Shown: positions 1-7,551, numbered from the stretch's first letter. The stretch is 21,756 nt of DNA from CAZKCI01 sp964551475 (GCA_964551475.1 CAZKCI010000077.1:1-21756), one strand, 5' to 3'. Numbers and translations are program-made. Notes: generated from the letters alone by a model not told the origin.

Positions 1-141
1 AATACAAATTGCCGCCACCGTGAATATCACCGCCAGGTGGACAACCGTAATCTTCCGGTCGAGGATGTAGTATCCTCCCCCTCCGGAGTATTTGATAAAG
101 CCCCGCACCGGGTAGAAAAGCCGCAGGCAGATCATCACAAA
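1..141 (-). repeat. Left copy of a 141-bp exact terminal inverted repeat
   Basis: Bases 1-141 are the exact reverse complement of 21616-21756. The first mismatch is at 142 (g here, where the other copy predicts t). Weaker similarity continues through the start codon and the upstream hairpin to about position 250. The repeat lies wholly inside a coding frame, so it is a gene duplication seen at both ends rather than a transposon end. Confidence 0.9.
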
Positions 142-192
142 GCCGGCCGAGGCCAGCAGCTTCTGCCAGATGTTCCAGCCCTTGCGGGTCAT
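1..192 (-). CDS. Small membrane protein, 3' end cut by window edge
   Basis: I do not recognise the family. The ATG at 192-190 follows a purine-rich GGGGGGAGAG stretch that can act as a ribosome binding site. The frame is open for 64 codons to the first base of the window, so the C-terminus is missing. The visible part has two hydrophobic segments (about residues 9-28 and 48-64). A basic and glycine-rich loop lies between them and includes KYSGGGGYYILDRK, suggesting an inner-membrane protein with at least two helices. An almost identical copy (62 of 64 residues; W6/G6 and S15/A15 differ) sits at the other end of the window on the opposite strand. A hairpin at 221-256 lies just upstream, as at the other copy. 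Reality as a gene is supported by this conservation and by synonymous or conservative differences near the start. Confidence 0.6.
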   Translation of the reverse strand, partial: MTRKGWNIWQKLLASAGFVMICLRLFYPVRGFIKYSGGGGYYILDRKITVVHLAVIFTVAAICI

Positions 193-220
193 CTCTCCCC
201 CCCCACCGGGATGGAGAAAC

Positions 221-256
221 GACGGCTCCCCGTGCCGGGAAACCGCCTTTTCTTTT
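221..256. terminator. GC-rich hairpin with T-run (terminator-like)
   Basis: The arms GACGGCTCCCC (221-231) and GGGAAACCGCC (237-247) pair over 11 positions with some G-T pairs and a 5-nt loop. TTTTCTTTT follows on the plus strand. A homologous hairpin lies at 21508-21535, also just upstream of the same small membrane-protein gene. The stem resembles those of the terminators at 2811 and 7028. Which transcript it ends is unclear; on the minus strand it would close the 85-aa gene at 274-531. Confidence 0.5.
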
Positions 257-273
257 CACCGGCCATGTCCGCT

Positions 274-531
274 TCAGCCGGCGATCTTGGTGCTGCCCTT
301 GATCGTGGTGGTCTGCGGCCTACGCCGACTCCGATACCAACCAATGCCCAAGCAAATCACTGCGGGCCAAAACGTAACGAAGAAGAGCAGCCCAAGACCA
401 ATCGGATTGGGATCGGGGTCGGGCCATAGACCGATAGCTGCCAGCAGAACGATTAGCCCAAGCGGACCCCATCCTAACACCAACAGGGCCAGCCCGATCT
501 TGCTCCATCGATTTGCCAGGAAGTTGTTCAT
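274..531 (-). CDS. 85-aa hypothetical membrane protein, probable integron cassette gene
   Basis: The protein starts MNNFLANRWSKIG. It has two hydrophobic segments (about residues 10-35 and 45-68) separated by a conserved-looking WPDPDPNPIG turn. It ends in a basic tail containing YRSRRR, consistent with a two-helix membrane protein. The family is not recognised and no function can be assigned. The ATG at 531 is chosen because it lies just after the attC-like site at 552-602; a longer frame from 606 would run through that site. There is only a weak ribosome binding site (AAGAAGAG, distant), which is common in cassettes. The stop lies inside CGCCGGCTGAAGCGGAC, which resembles half of an attC site and may be a decayed one. 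Confidence 0.55.
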   Translation of the reverse strand: MNNFLANRWSKIGLALLVLGWGPLGLIVLLAAIGLWPDPDPNPIGLGLLFFVTFWPAVICLGIGWYRSRRRPQTTTIKGSTKIAG

Positions 532-551
532 CTTACAGCGCTCTTCTTGGC

Positions 552-602
552 GCCCAACTTTGCGGCTCATCGGCGTCAGTCCGCTGAAGCCGATGGTTGG
601 GT
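552..602 (-). other. attC-like integron recombination site
   Basis: On the plus strand GCCCAAC (552-558) and GTTGGGT (596-602) match the attC outer boxes RYYYAAC and GTTRRRY and pair with each other. Inside, CGGCT pairs with AGCCG and CA pairs with TG. The single A left unpaired between these pairs is like the extrahelical base that gives attC its direction. CGG/CCG then closes a 7-nt loop. At 51 bp it is slightly shorter than the usual attC range. The unpaired base on the plus strand makes the minus strand the cassette-sense strand, which agrees with the minus-strand ORF that starts 21 bases downstream. No integrase gene or second intact site is visible. Confidence 0.5.
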
Positions 603-631
603 ACACTATTCAATCAAATTGCTCCGGTTAG

Positions 632-793
632 GAAACGCTCTCTGCCGATCCCAAACGCGGCGTGACCGAAGTGGCCTGCTGGGCGCCCGCGCGCCGGAAG
701 TTCTACGACGCGCAGTCCTCCGACTTCATGCGCTCGATGGTGATGCTGGCGCACATTCGGCTGATCTACGGCGTGGAGAGGGAAGCCCGGGAT
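632..793 (+). pseudogene. IS66-family transposase fragment
   Basis: A 54-codon stretch reads like the catalytic part of an IS66 TnpC transposase. It contains the CWAxARRKFYDAQSSD region, followed by LAHIRLIYGVEREARD. IS66 proteins normally read CWAHARRKF, so the histidine is replaced by proline here. A TAG at 629-631 lies directly before it. No start, zinc finger or rest of the roughly 500-residue enzyme is present. The similarity stops at about 793, a few bases before the dispersed hairpin repeat. This is a dead remnant of an insertion, and no terminal inverted repeats were found. Confidence 0.65.
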
Positions 794-800
794 TACCCCG

Positions 801-851
801 GATTCCCGCATTGCCCAGACTGGTCACATCTGGATGAGTGCGGGATTTTTC
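801..851 (+). repeat. Dispersed hairpin element, copy 1
   Basis: The outer stem TCCCGCA/TGCGGGA (804-810 with 839-845) and inner stem CCAGA/TCTGG (815-819 with 829-833) enclose a loop CTGGTCACA. TTTTT follows at 846-850. This copy lacks the conserved GGAGTTCTGC flank of copies 2 to 4. It lies 147 bases upstream of the exported-protein gene at 998. The shape resembles an intrinsic terminator, but no intact gene precedes it on this strand. Confidence 0.75.
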
Positions 852-997
852 CTGCCCGTTGCGGATCTCCGAATGGAAATCCCGAAACGATTTGTCTTCT
901 ACCCACAGCCGGGGGATACTAACACAAAAGGCGGCCCAAATATTTTTCATTGATTACGAAACGAAAGAAACCCTAAGCCGACAAGGGGGGGGTGCCT

Positions 998-2788
998 ATG
1001 AAAAGGTCTTCGCTGGTCCTAGCTCTGCTGGGGGCTGCGTCAATTATTCTCGCCGACAACGCTTTCCCCGGCTGGTCGCTTCAGACCGACATCAGCGGCT
1101 TCGAATATGTCCAGGGCCTGGCCGTTCTCGCCGATGACAGCGTTTGGGCGGCGGAAGGCCTCTCGACCTTGGGCACCGGCCTCATCTACTTTTACAACGG
1201 CACCACCTGGACTTTCCAGACGGAAACCTTCAACCGGCAGAGCGGCGAACACTGGGGGGCCTATGCGGAGGATGCGAACTACGTCTGGACGGTCGGGCGC
1301 AACCGGTCTACCGGCAAGGGAAGTATATATTTTTTCAACGGCTCGCAATGGACCCTCCAGACAAACACATCCGGCGCCGGCGCCGATTACCTCTTCGACG
1401 TGTACGCCTCCTCTTCGACCCGGGCCTGGGCGGGGGGACAGGGCGGATGCATCTTTTATTTCGACGGCGCCGAATGGTCGGTGCAGACCACGGCCGGCAA
1501 CCAGTACTGGAAGGGGATCCAGGGAACTAGCTCCAGCAATGTCTGGGCGGCGGGGGGAGACCAAAGCGGCGGCCTGGGCTACATCCTGCATTACAACGGC
1601 ACGCGCTGGCGGGTTTCGCTGGCAATGAATCTGGGAGGTAATCCGAACGATTACTTCTGGGATATATCTGTGCTCAGCTCGACCAATGTCTGGGCCTGCG
1701 GGCAGACTAACTCCTCCGACGGCATCATCATGCACTACAACGGGACCGACTGGGACACCGTGACGATGATTTCAGGTTCCGGAGCTTTCGAAAATATTTC
1801 CGCGAAAAGCTCAAGCCAGGTCTGGGCGACAACGTCATACCGGGTGTATTTTTACGATGGGTCCGACTGGGCTTATCAGTATTACTCCGGCTATTCCATC
1901 CACTCGCTCGAGGCCGAGGCGGGCTCGTACGCCTGGCTGGGCACCAGCGGCGGTCGGGTCATGCGTTATGAGGCCCCCACCCCCACCCCCATCCCCACCC
2001 CCACGGCCTCCCCTAGCCCGACCTGCGGGCCGACCGTGCCGCCGCCCGACTACGATGTCGAATCGGGCGACTACAACGGGGACGGGAGGGCCGACGTTGC
2101 GATCTTCCGGATGCCCGCCGGATTGTGGGCGGTCCGGGATATCACCCGGTTTTACCTGGGAGGACCGACCGACCGGCCGGCGAGCGGAGACTTCGACGGC
2201 GACGGGACGAGCGAGGCCGCCGTCTACCGCGCTGGGACGGGACGGTGGGCGGTCCACGGGCTGACCCGGTTCTACCTCGGCGGCGCCGACGACTTCGCTG
2301 CGCCCGCCGATTACAACGGCGACGGCACGGTGGAAGTCTGCGTTTTCCGGCCCCCCACGGGGATGTGGCGGGTGCGGGATGTCACCACGATTTACTGGGG
2401 CACGACCGGAGACCGCCCCGTTCAAGCCCCCTTCGCCGGGTCGGCGGCGGACATCGCCATCTACCGTCCTTCGGAGGGAATGTGGGCTATTCGCAACCTC
2501 ACGCGGGCGTACTTCGGGACCGAGGACGACTGGACGCTCCCCGCCAACTATACCGGCGACGGGACTTCCGGCATCGGGATCTTCCGCGCCGGCCCGGCCC
2601 TCTGGGCGATCCGCGACCTGACCCGGGTATACTACGGCTGCTGCACCGATTACCCCCTCCCGGCCGATTTCGACGGGAACGGCACCGCCGACTTTGGGAT
2701 CTTCCGCGACAGCCTGGGCCTGTGGGCGGTGAGCGGGCTCACCCGCGTCTCCTTCGGTTCGACGGACGACATCCCCGTGACCCGCTAA
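998..2788 (+). CDS. Exported seven-bladed propeller protein with six-repeat C-terminal module
   Basis: The 596-aa protein begins with a signal peptide (MKRSSLVLALLGAASIILA, cleavage near residue 20-22). The ATG at 998 is preceded by AAGGGGGG; a GTG at 992 is in frame but lies too close to it. Residues about 24-327 form seven imperfect repeats. Each has a VWAxxG core (VWAAEG, VWTVGR, AWAGGQ, VWAAGG, VWACGQ, VWATTS, AWLGTS), and most end in a Y-x-NG/DG-x-x-W strand, as in a seven-bladed beta-propeller. A short Pro/Thr linker follows (about 327-345). Residues about 354-596 hold six FG-GAP/VCBS-like repeats of the form GDYNGDGxADVAIFR, then xLWAVRxxTRxYxG, with aspartates spaced as in calcium-binding loops. 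The protein ends GSTDDIPVTR. It is probably secreted or on the cell surface; the ligand is unknown. A palindrome and a strong terminator follow. Confidence 0.9.
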   Translation: MKRSSLVLALLGAASIILADNAFPGWSLQTDISGFEYVQGLAVLADDSVWAAEGLSTLGTGLIYFYNGTTWTFQTETFNRQSGEHWGAYAEDANYVWTVGRNRSTGKGSIYFFNGSQWTLQTNTSGAGADYLFDVYASSSTRAWAGGQGGCIFYFDGAEWSVQTTAGNQYWKGIQGTSSSNVWAAGGDQSGGLGYILHYNGTRWRVSLAMNLGGNPNDYFWDISVLSSTNVWACGQTNSSDGIIMHYNGTDWDTVTMISGSGAFENISAKSSSQVWATTSYRVYFYDGSDWAYQYYSGYSIHSLEAEAGSYAWLGTSGGRVMRYEAPTPTPIPTPTASPSPTCGPTVPPPDYDVESGDYNGDGRADVAIFRMPAGLWAVRDITRFYLGGPTDRPASGDFDGDGTSEAAVYRAGTGRWAVHGLTRFYLGGADDFAAPADYNGDGTVEVCVFRPPTGMWRVRDVTTIYWGTTGDRPVQAPFAGSAADIAIYRPSEGMWAIRNLTRAYFGTEDDWTLPANYTGDGTSGIGIFRAGPALWAIRDLTRVYYGCCTDYPLPADFDGNGTADFGIFRDSLGLWAVSGLTRVSFGSTDDIPVTR

Positions 2789-2805
2789 AACCAGTCAGAC
2801 TGGTT
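2789..2805 (+). other. Perfect palindrome abutting the stop codon
   Basis: AACCAGTCAGACTGGTT is a 7-bp perfect stem with a 3-nt centre beginning on the base after the TAA. It contains CAGACTGGTT, the same string found at the inner arm and loop of the dispersed hairpin copies 2 and 4. It could be a second 3' RNA hairpin that stabilises the message, or a protein-binding dyad. Confidence 0.6.
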
Positions 2806-2810
2806 TAGAG

Positions 2811-2841
2811 AAGGGCGGTTCCGAAAGGAGCCGCCCTTTTC
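2811..2841 (+). terminator. Intrinsic terminator of the 998-2788 gene
   Basis: AAGGGCGGTTCC and GGAGCCGCCCTT pair around a GAAA tetraloop, with a single T-G pair in the stem. TTTTCT follows. It starts 22 bases after the stop codon. The stem sequence is closely related to those at 7031-7058, 21508-21535 and 221-247. Confidence 0.9.
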
Positions 2842-2843
2842 TC

Positions 2844-3039
2844 GTGTGCCGAGCATGTTCAGCAGTTCGGGGGTGCCAGTCCCCTACCCAGCCCGATGGA
2901 GGCGAAGTGTAAGCGAAGCGCCAGGGCGTTGCCGCGAGGCTCCCCGATCGCGACGCAGAAGTCAGCAGCAGAGGGCATAGTAGTCCGCGCCGGGGGCGAG
3001 GCGAAGGAGGCACTCCGAGGCCGAAAAGCGGAGAGTAGT
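2844..3039 (+). mobile_element. Probable group IIC intron remnant
   Basis: GTGTG at 2844-2848, a fit to the group II intron 5' end consensus, begins directly after the terminator hairpin and its T-run. Class C group II introns are known to insert exactly there. GGGGGTGCCAGTCCCCT (2869-2885) resembles the GGTGxxAGTCC block of domain I. The run GACGCAGAAGTCAGCAGCAG, then GGCATAGTAG, resembles sequence I know from ahead of intron-encoded reverse transcriptases. No reverse transcriptase, domain V or 3' end is visible, and the similarity ends where hairpin copy 2 begins. This rests on recognition of pattern, not an alignment. Confidence 0.5.
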
Positions 3040-3104
3040 GGAGTTCTGCTTTTTATCCCGCACCGCCCAGACTGGTTACACTGGGGTGGGGGCGGGATTT
3101 TTTT
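3040..3104 (+). repeat. Dispersed hairpin element, copy 2
   Basis: This copy starts with the conserved flank GGAGTTCTGCTTTTTATCCC, identical to copy 4. The outer stem ATCCCGC/GCGGGAT (3055-3061 with 3092-3098) and inner stem CCCAG/CTGGG (3066-3070 with 3081-3085) enclose the loop ACTGGTTACA. A seven-T run follows. TTCTTGACC appears 11 bases further on and is also found downstream of copy 4. The gene at 3282 starts 178 bases downstream. The rest of that leader (3105-3281) holds an ATTTTCATTGAT string that recurs upstream of the first exported gene (about 944-955), but no clear sigma-70 promoter. Confidence 0.8.
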
Positions 3105-3281
3105 AGGCCAATCTTCTTGACCGGGCCTCCCCGACACACACCCAGCGCGGAGGGGGATTTTCATTGATCTATCGATCCGATTCCGGTATTGATAACATTA
3201 CTTTTCTGCGGACGATCCGTCGCCAGACGACGGCCGGCTTTAGCCCGGCTAAACTCTGTAACCAGGAGACTCCACGTGCAT

Positions 3282-6200
3282 ATGAAGCGCTTGTTCCTCC
3301 CCCTGCTTATTGTCGGAGCGTTTTCTTCCTCTCTTCTTCCCGCCCAAGTACCGACCCCCACCCCGGAAAACTACGTCTGCCGCTGGGACCTCGGCTACTC
3401 GACCTACCTGGGCGGGGCCAGCGACGACGATGGCATCGACCTCGCCGTCGACTCGATGGGCTGCGCCCACGTCATCGGTTACACCTACTCCGCCGACTTC
3501 CCGGCGGCGAACGCTTACCAGTCGAGCCGCGCGTCCAGCCAAGACGCCTTCGTCTCCAAGTTCTCATCCGACGGCTCGACCCTCGTTTATTCCACCTACC
3601 TGGGCGGAAGCGGCAGCTACAGCATAGGCTACGGCATTGACCTCGACTCCTTCGGCAACGCCTTCATCTGCGGCTACAGCCAGGCGAGCAACTTCCCGGT
3701 GGTGAGCGCCTACCAGACCAGCCTGGCAGGGGGGAGCGACGACTTCGCCGCCGAGCTCTCTTCGACCGGCTCCAGCCTGATCTATTCCACCTACCTCGGC
3801 GGCGACTCCTACGATTACGCATATGATGTGAAGGCGGACAGCGCCGGCTGCGCCTACATCGCCGGAATTGCCTACTCGAACAACTTCCCGACCGTGAACG
3901 CCTACCAGTCGTCCAACGCCTACGGCAGCGGTTACAACTTCACCCTGACCAAGCTCTCCTCCACCGGCTCGGCGCTGGTTTATTCCACCTACCTGGGCGG
4001 CTCCGGCGCCGGCCACGAAGACACCCACGTGGCCGTGGACTCACTCGGCCAGGCCTACCTCTCCGGCTCCACCACCTCCGTCGACTACCCGACTGTGAAC
4101 CCCTACCAGGCGAGCACCAACGGCCCGGTTCCGTTCAGCTGGGACGTCGTCCTCACCAAGTTCGACTCCACCGGTTCCTCGCTCGTCTTCTCCACCTACC
4201 TGGGCGGGGCGGAAGACCTCGAGCACGCATACAACCTCTCCCTCGACTCGGACGGGAGCGCCTACCTCTGCGGCATGACCCAGTCCGACGACTTCCCGAC
4301 CGTGAACCCGTATCAGGCGGTACTACAGGGGTCCAGCGACTTCTTCGTCGCCCGCTTCGGCGCCACCGGCTCCGACCTCCTCTATTCGACCTACCTCGGG
4401 GGCTGGAACCTCGATAACGCCAACGCCGTGGACGTTGACCCGGAAGGCACCGCCTGGATCGCCGGCCTCTCCCAGTCGACCGACTTCCCGCTCCGGGACG
4501 CCTACCAGACGAGCAACGCGGGGGCCTACGACGCCGTTCTCGCCCGCCTCTCCTCCTCCGGCTCCGCGCTGCTCTTCTCCACCTACCTCGGCGGCGGCGG
4601 AAACGACTACGGCCGGGGTCTGGCTCTCGACGCCGACGGGAAAGCCTACCTGACCGGCCGCACCGAATCGGGGGAGTTTCCCGTCGCCAACCCCTTCCAG
4701 CCGAGCTTCGGGGGAGGAAGCTCCGACGGCTTCCTGAGCAAGATATATCTGAACTGCTACTACACCACGCCGAGCCCGTCCCCGACGCCGGAAGGCTACC
4801 AGACCCCGACGCCGTCGCCGACCCCATCGGTGACGCCTTCGGTGACGCCGACGCCGTCGGTGACGCCTTCGGTGACGCCGACGCCGTCGGTCACCCCGAC
4901 GCCGTCGGTCACCCCCTCGGTGACGCCGACGCCGACGACCACCCCCAGCATCACGCCTACGCCCGAGGGATACCAGACCCCGACGCCGACACCGAGCGCG
5001 CCCCCGACCCCGACTGTTCCCCCGACGCCTCTCCCCGTCCCGACCGGGAACTGGGCCGACTGGACGCAGGTCAACATCGACGGCTTCGGCGACCCGAAAA
5101 ACCAGTCCCCCTTCTCGCTCGCCTGCTACAACGGCGCCGTCTACTGCGGGACCTGGAACAATCAGAGCGGCTGCGAAATCTGGCGGCGGGACGGGCCCGG
5201 AACTTCCGATTGGACCCTGCTGACGGATGGCGGCTTCGGCAGCAAGGACAGCCGGGGCGCCTATTCCCTGGCGGTCTTCGACGGCCGCCTCTTCGTGGGG
5301 ATCAGCAACTCCGTCGCCGGCTTCCAAGTCTGGTCCTACGACGGGTCGTCCTGGACCCAGCGTGCCACCGGCGGCCTGGGCAACATCGGCAACAGCGAAC
5401 CCACCTCGATGGCCGTGCACGACGGCAAGCTCTATATGGGGACCGGCTGGCGGGGCGCCGTCTTCGCTTACGACGGGAGCGCGTGGACACAGGTCAACGT
5501 CGATTACTTCGGAAACGCCAATAACGAGCAGGTGAGAAGCCTCGCCTCCCATGACGGGAAGGTATTCGCGGGCGTGTACAACGAAACCGACTACGCCAGC
5601 CTCTACCGCTACGACGGACCCGGGACTTCCGACTGGACACTGGCGACCAGCGGCGGCTTCGGCCACGAATTCCTGGATTTTCGAAGCCTCGCCTCTTTCG
5701 GCGGGAGGCTTTTTATCGGGACCGCCAGCGGAGACGTCCCCTGCCAGGTCTGGGAGTATGCCGGAGGGGAGTTCACCCGGAGCGATTCCGATTCCGACGG
5801 CATGCAGTGGGACTCCGCTCGATGCATGGAGATCTTCGACGGCCGTCTCTACGTGGGAACGGGGAACGACGTCGGAACACCCAGCGGCGGCCAGGTCTGG
5901 GAGTACGGCTGGTCGGCCTGGAGCCAGGTGAACGCCTACGGCTTCGGAAATACGGCCTACGATGCGGTCCACTCGCTGGTGGGTTGCTACCCCGCCCTCT
6001 TTGCGGGTGCGGCCAACAGCAATACCAGGCTGAACGGCAAAGTCTTCATGCGCCGCCTGATCACGCCGACGCCGACAGCGGCGCCCACCGCCGCGCCGAG
6101 CCTGACGCCGACTCCTCTCACGCCGACTCCGACACCGCTGACACCGACGCCGCCTCCCCCGACTCCCGCCGCGACCGCTAGTCCGCTCACACCGACCCCG

Positions 6201-7004
6201 GCGCCGACCGTTGCTGCCGCATCGCCCACGCCCACCTGCGGCCCCGTCGTCTCCATGAACCGAGCGGTGATCGCCTCCGGCGACTACAACGGCGACGGGA
6301 CGGCCGATGTCGCCGTCTTCCGTCCGTCCTCCGGGCTCTGGTCGATCCGGAACGTGTCCAGCGTTTACTACGGCCTCTCCTCCGACGCGGCCGCGCCCGG
6401 TGACTATGACGGCGACGGAACGGCCGACATCGCGCTCTTCCGCCCTGCCTCCGGCCAATGGTTCGTCCGGGACCTCACCCGCCTCACCTACGGCCAGAGC
6501 GGCGACATCCCCGCTGCAGCCGACTACGACGGCGCCCCCGGCGCGGAGATGGCCCTCTTCCGCCCCGCCGCCGGCCGGTGGTATGTCCGGAACATCACCA
6601 GCGTGGCCTTCGGGGCGAACGGCGACTGGCCGGTCCCGGCCGACTACGACGCTGGCGGTTCGGCCCTGTTCGCGGTCTACCGCCCGGCCGGGGGATATTG
6701 GGCGGTCTCCGGACTCACCCGTTTCTTCTTCGGTGGATCGAACGACTGGCCCCTGTCCCTTGATTACGATGGGGATGGTGTCTACGAACCCGCCGTCTTC
6801 CGCCCCTGTGATGGGATGTGGTCGATCCGGGGGATCACCCGCCATTACATCGGGATCTGCACCGATTGGGCCCGTCCGGCGGACTATGACGGGAACGGCA
6901 GGGAGGACATGGCTGTCTTCCGGGATTACACGGGTCTCTGGGCGGTGAGGGAACTGACCCGGGTGTATTTCGGGTCAACTGGAGATATACCAGTGACCCA
7001 TTAG
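3282..7004 (+). CDS. Exported SBBP-propeller protein with six-repeat C-terminal module
   Basis: The 1240-aa protein begins with a signal peptide (MKRLFLPLLIVGAFSSSLLPA). The ATG at 3282 matches the MKR start of its neighbours. AGGAGA at 3263 is better spaced for an in-frame GTG at 3276, which would add two residues. Residues about 35-490 are seven SBBP-type beta-propeller repeats, each opening with STYLGG and carrying VD/LDS-x-G-x-AYxxG and DFPxxxxYQ signatures. A Pro/Thr/Ser/Val linker covers about 496-587. A second propeller-like region (about 588-926) has repeated LxxxDGxLYxG and WSYDGSxWTQ blades. Another TP linker (927-990) leads to six calcium-type repeats (about 997-1240) ending GSTGDIPVTH. 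It is likely a long, modular surface or secreted protein; its ligands are unknown. Confidence 0.9.
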   Translation: MKRLFLPLLIVGAFSSSLLPAQVPTPTPENYVCRWDLGYSTYLGGASDDDGIDLAVDSMGCAHVIGYTYSADFPAANAYQSSRASSQDAFVSKFSSDGSTLVYSTYLGGSGSYSIGYGIDLDSFGNAFICGYSQASNFPVVSAYQTSLAGGSDDFAAELSSTGSSLIYSTYLGGDSYDYAYDVKADSAGCAYIAGIAYSNNFPTVNAYQSSNAYGSGYNFTLTKLSSTGSALVYSTYLGGSGAGHEDTHVAVDSLGQAYLSGSTTSVDYPTVNPYQASTNGPVPFSWDVVLTKFDSTGSSLVFSTYLGGAEDLEHAYNLSLDSDGSAYLCGMTQSDDFPTVNPYQAVLQGSSDFFVARFGATGSDLLYSTYLGGWNLDNANAVDVDPEGTAWIAGLSQSTDFPLRDAYQTSNAGAYDAVLARLSSSGSALLFSTYLGGGGNDYGRGLALDADGKAYLTGRTESGEFPVANPFQPSFGGGSSDGFLSKIYLNCYYTTPSPSPTPEGYQTPTPSPTPSVTPSVTPTPSVTPSVTPTPSVTPTPSVTPSVTPTPTTTPSITPTPEGYQTPTPTPSAPPTPTVPPTPLPVPTGNWADWTQVNIDGFGDPKNQSPFSLACYNGAVYCGTWNNQSGCEIWRRDGPGTSDWTLLTDGGFGSKDSRGAYSLAVFDGRLFVGISNSVAGFQVWSYDGSSWTQRATGGLGNIGNSEPTSMAVHDGKLYMGTGWRGAVFAYDGSAWTQVNVDYFGNANNEQVRSLASHDGKVFAGVYNETDYASLYRYDGPGTSDWTLATSGGFGHEFLDFRSLASFGGRLFIGTASGDVPCQVWEYAGGEFTRSDSDSDGMQWDSARCMEIFDGRLYVGTGNDVGTPSGGQVWEYGWSAWSQVNAYGFGNTAYDAVHSLVGCYPALFAGAANSNTRLNGKVFMRRLITPTPTAAPTAAPSLTPTPLTPTPTPLTPTPPPPTPAATASPLTPTPAPTVAAASPTPTCGPVVSMNRAVIASGDYNGDGTADVAVFRPSSGLWSIRNVSSVYYGLSSDAAAPGDYDGDGTADIALFRPASGQWFVRDLTRLTYGQSGDIPAAADYDGAPGAEMALFRPAAGRWYVRNITSVAFGANGDWPVPADYDAGGSALFAVYRPAGGYWAVSGLTRFFFGGSNDWPLSLDYDGDGVYEPAVFRPCDGMWSIRGITRHYIGICTDWARPADYDGNGREDMAVFRDYTGLWAVRELTRVYFGSTGDIPVTH
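4827..4886 (+). repeat. Two exact 30-bp tandem repeats in the TP linker
   Basis: The 30-bp unit at 4827-4856 is repeated exactly at 4857-4886 and decays over the next 45 bases. It encodes a SVTPSVTPTP-type decapeptide. Being a multiple of three and exact, it can vary in copy number without shifting the frame, changing only the spacer length between the two propellers. Confidence 0.85.
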
Positions 7005-7027
7005 CAAGTAGTCTGGATAATAAGAAA

Positions 7028-7065
7028 AAGGCGGCTCCTCCAGCAATGGGGGAGCCGCTCTTTTT
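7028..7065 (+). terminator. Intrinsic terminator of the 3282-7004 gene
   Basis: GCGGCTCCTCC (7031-7041) pairs with GGGGGAGCCGC (7048-7058) around AGCAAT. A-rich sequence precedes it and TCTTTTT follows. Position, stem sequence and the AGCNNT loop match the hairpin at 21508-21535 closely. Confidence 0.9.
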
Positions 7066-7551
7066 ATTCGGATTGAGAAGAGGCAAGCATCGCCCTCAGT
7101 CGATGTTCGGTTGTGGCCCGAGAGAGCGGGGGATCCCCCATCCTGATCAGCGCTCCGCCATTGACTTGGGGAGTTCTACTTTTATTCCCACCTGACCCAA
7201 ACTGGTTACACCTGGCGCAAATCCCCCAAGTATTGCACATGCGAAACGCCAGGTTTCAAAGATGGAACTATGGTTCGGCAAATCTTTGTTCCGGCAGAAT
7301 TGTCCGGGGCTCGCAATGGTAAGGGCCCCAGCATGTTATGACCATAACCTTTCCGGGGAGGCGGTCGGCACGAGAATTGCTAATTTTATATCTGCGGGGG
7401 AGGATTATCTTACTGAGGGAGTTAAACCGAGCGGTCACCGGAAACAGCCGCTTACAATCTTTTTACATTTTCCTGACAACTCCCCCGCCGTCGCATGCGA
7501 GATTTCACGCGGAAGGAAAAGTATCCCGGATGTGTTCCGGAGGAGGACGCC
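7066..7551 (+). other. Long non-coding leader ahead of the protease gene
   Basis: No gene is credible in these 486 bases. They hold the degenerate hairpin copy 3 and two perfect dyads: GGGGGATCCCCC at 7128-7139, and GTTATG-AC-CATAAC at 7335-7348. A TACAAT sequence at 7453-7458 could be a -10 box but lacks a good -35. Short frames across the region have no ribosome binding site and no recognisable product. Confidence 0.5.
7170..7215 (+). repeat. Dispersed hairpin element, copy 3 (degenerate)
   Basis: The flank GGAGTTCTACTTTTATTCCC and the core ACTGGTTACACCTGG align with copies 2 and 4. The right outer arm is lost (GCGCAAATCCCCC instead of TGCGGGA), so no good hairpin forms. It lies about 335 bases upstream of the protease gene, further than the other copies from their genes. 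Confidence 0.65.

Noticed and set aside
37..429. 130-codon plus-strand frame at the left edge
   Set aside because: It is the antisense of the duplicated small membrane-protein gene and loses similarity after that gene's start, so it only mirrors it.
838..1137. 99-codon frame overlapping the start of the first exported gene
   Set aside because: It crosses the ribosome binding site and signal peptide of the 998 gene in another frame and has no start signal or recognisable product.
4778..5040. Short regularly repeated units that could suggest a CRISPR array
   Set aside because: The repeats are in-frame Thr/Pro codons of a protein linker with no unique spacers; no CRISPR array is present in the window.
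4323..6845. 840-codon open frame on the minus strand
   Set aside because: It lies antisense to the SBBP-propeller gene. Its product is Arg/Gly-rich low complexity with no domain, as expected from stop-poor GC-rich DNA opposite repeats.
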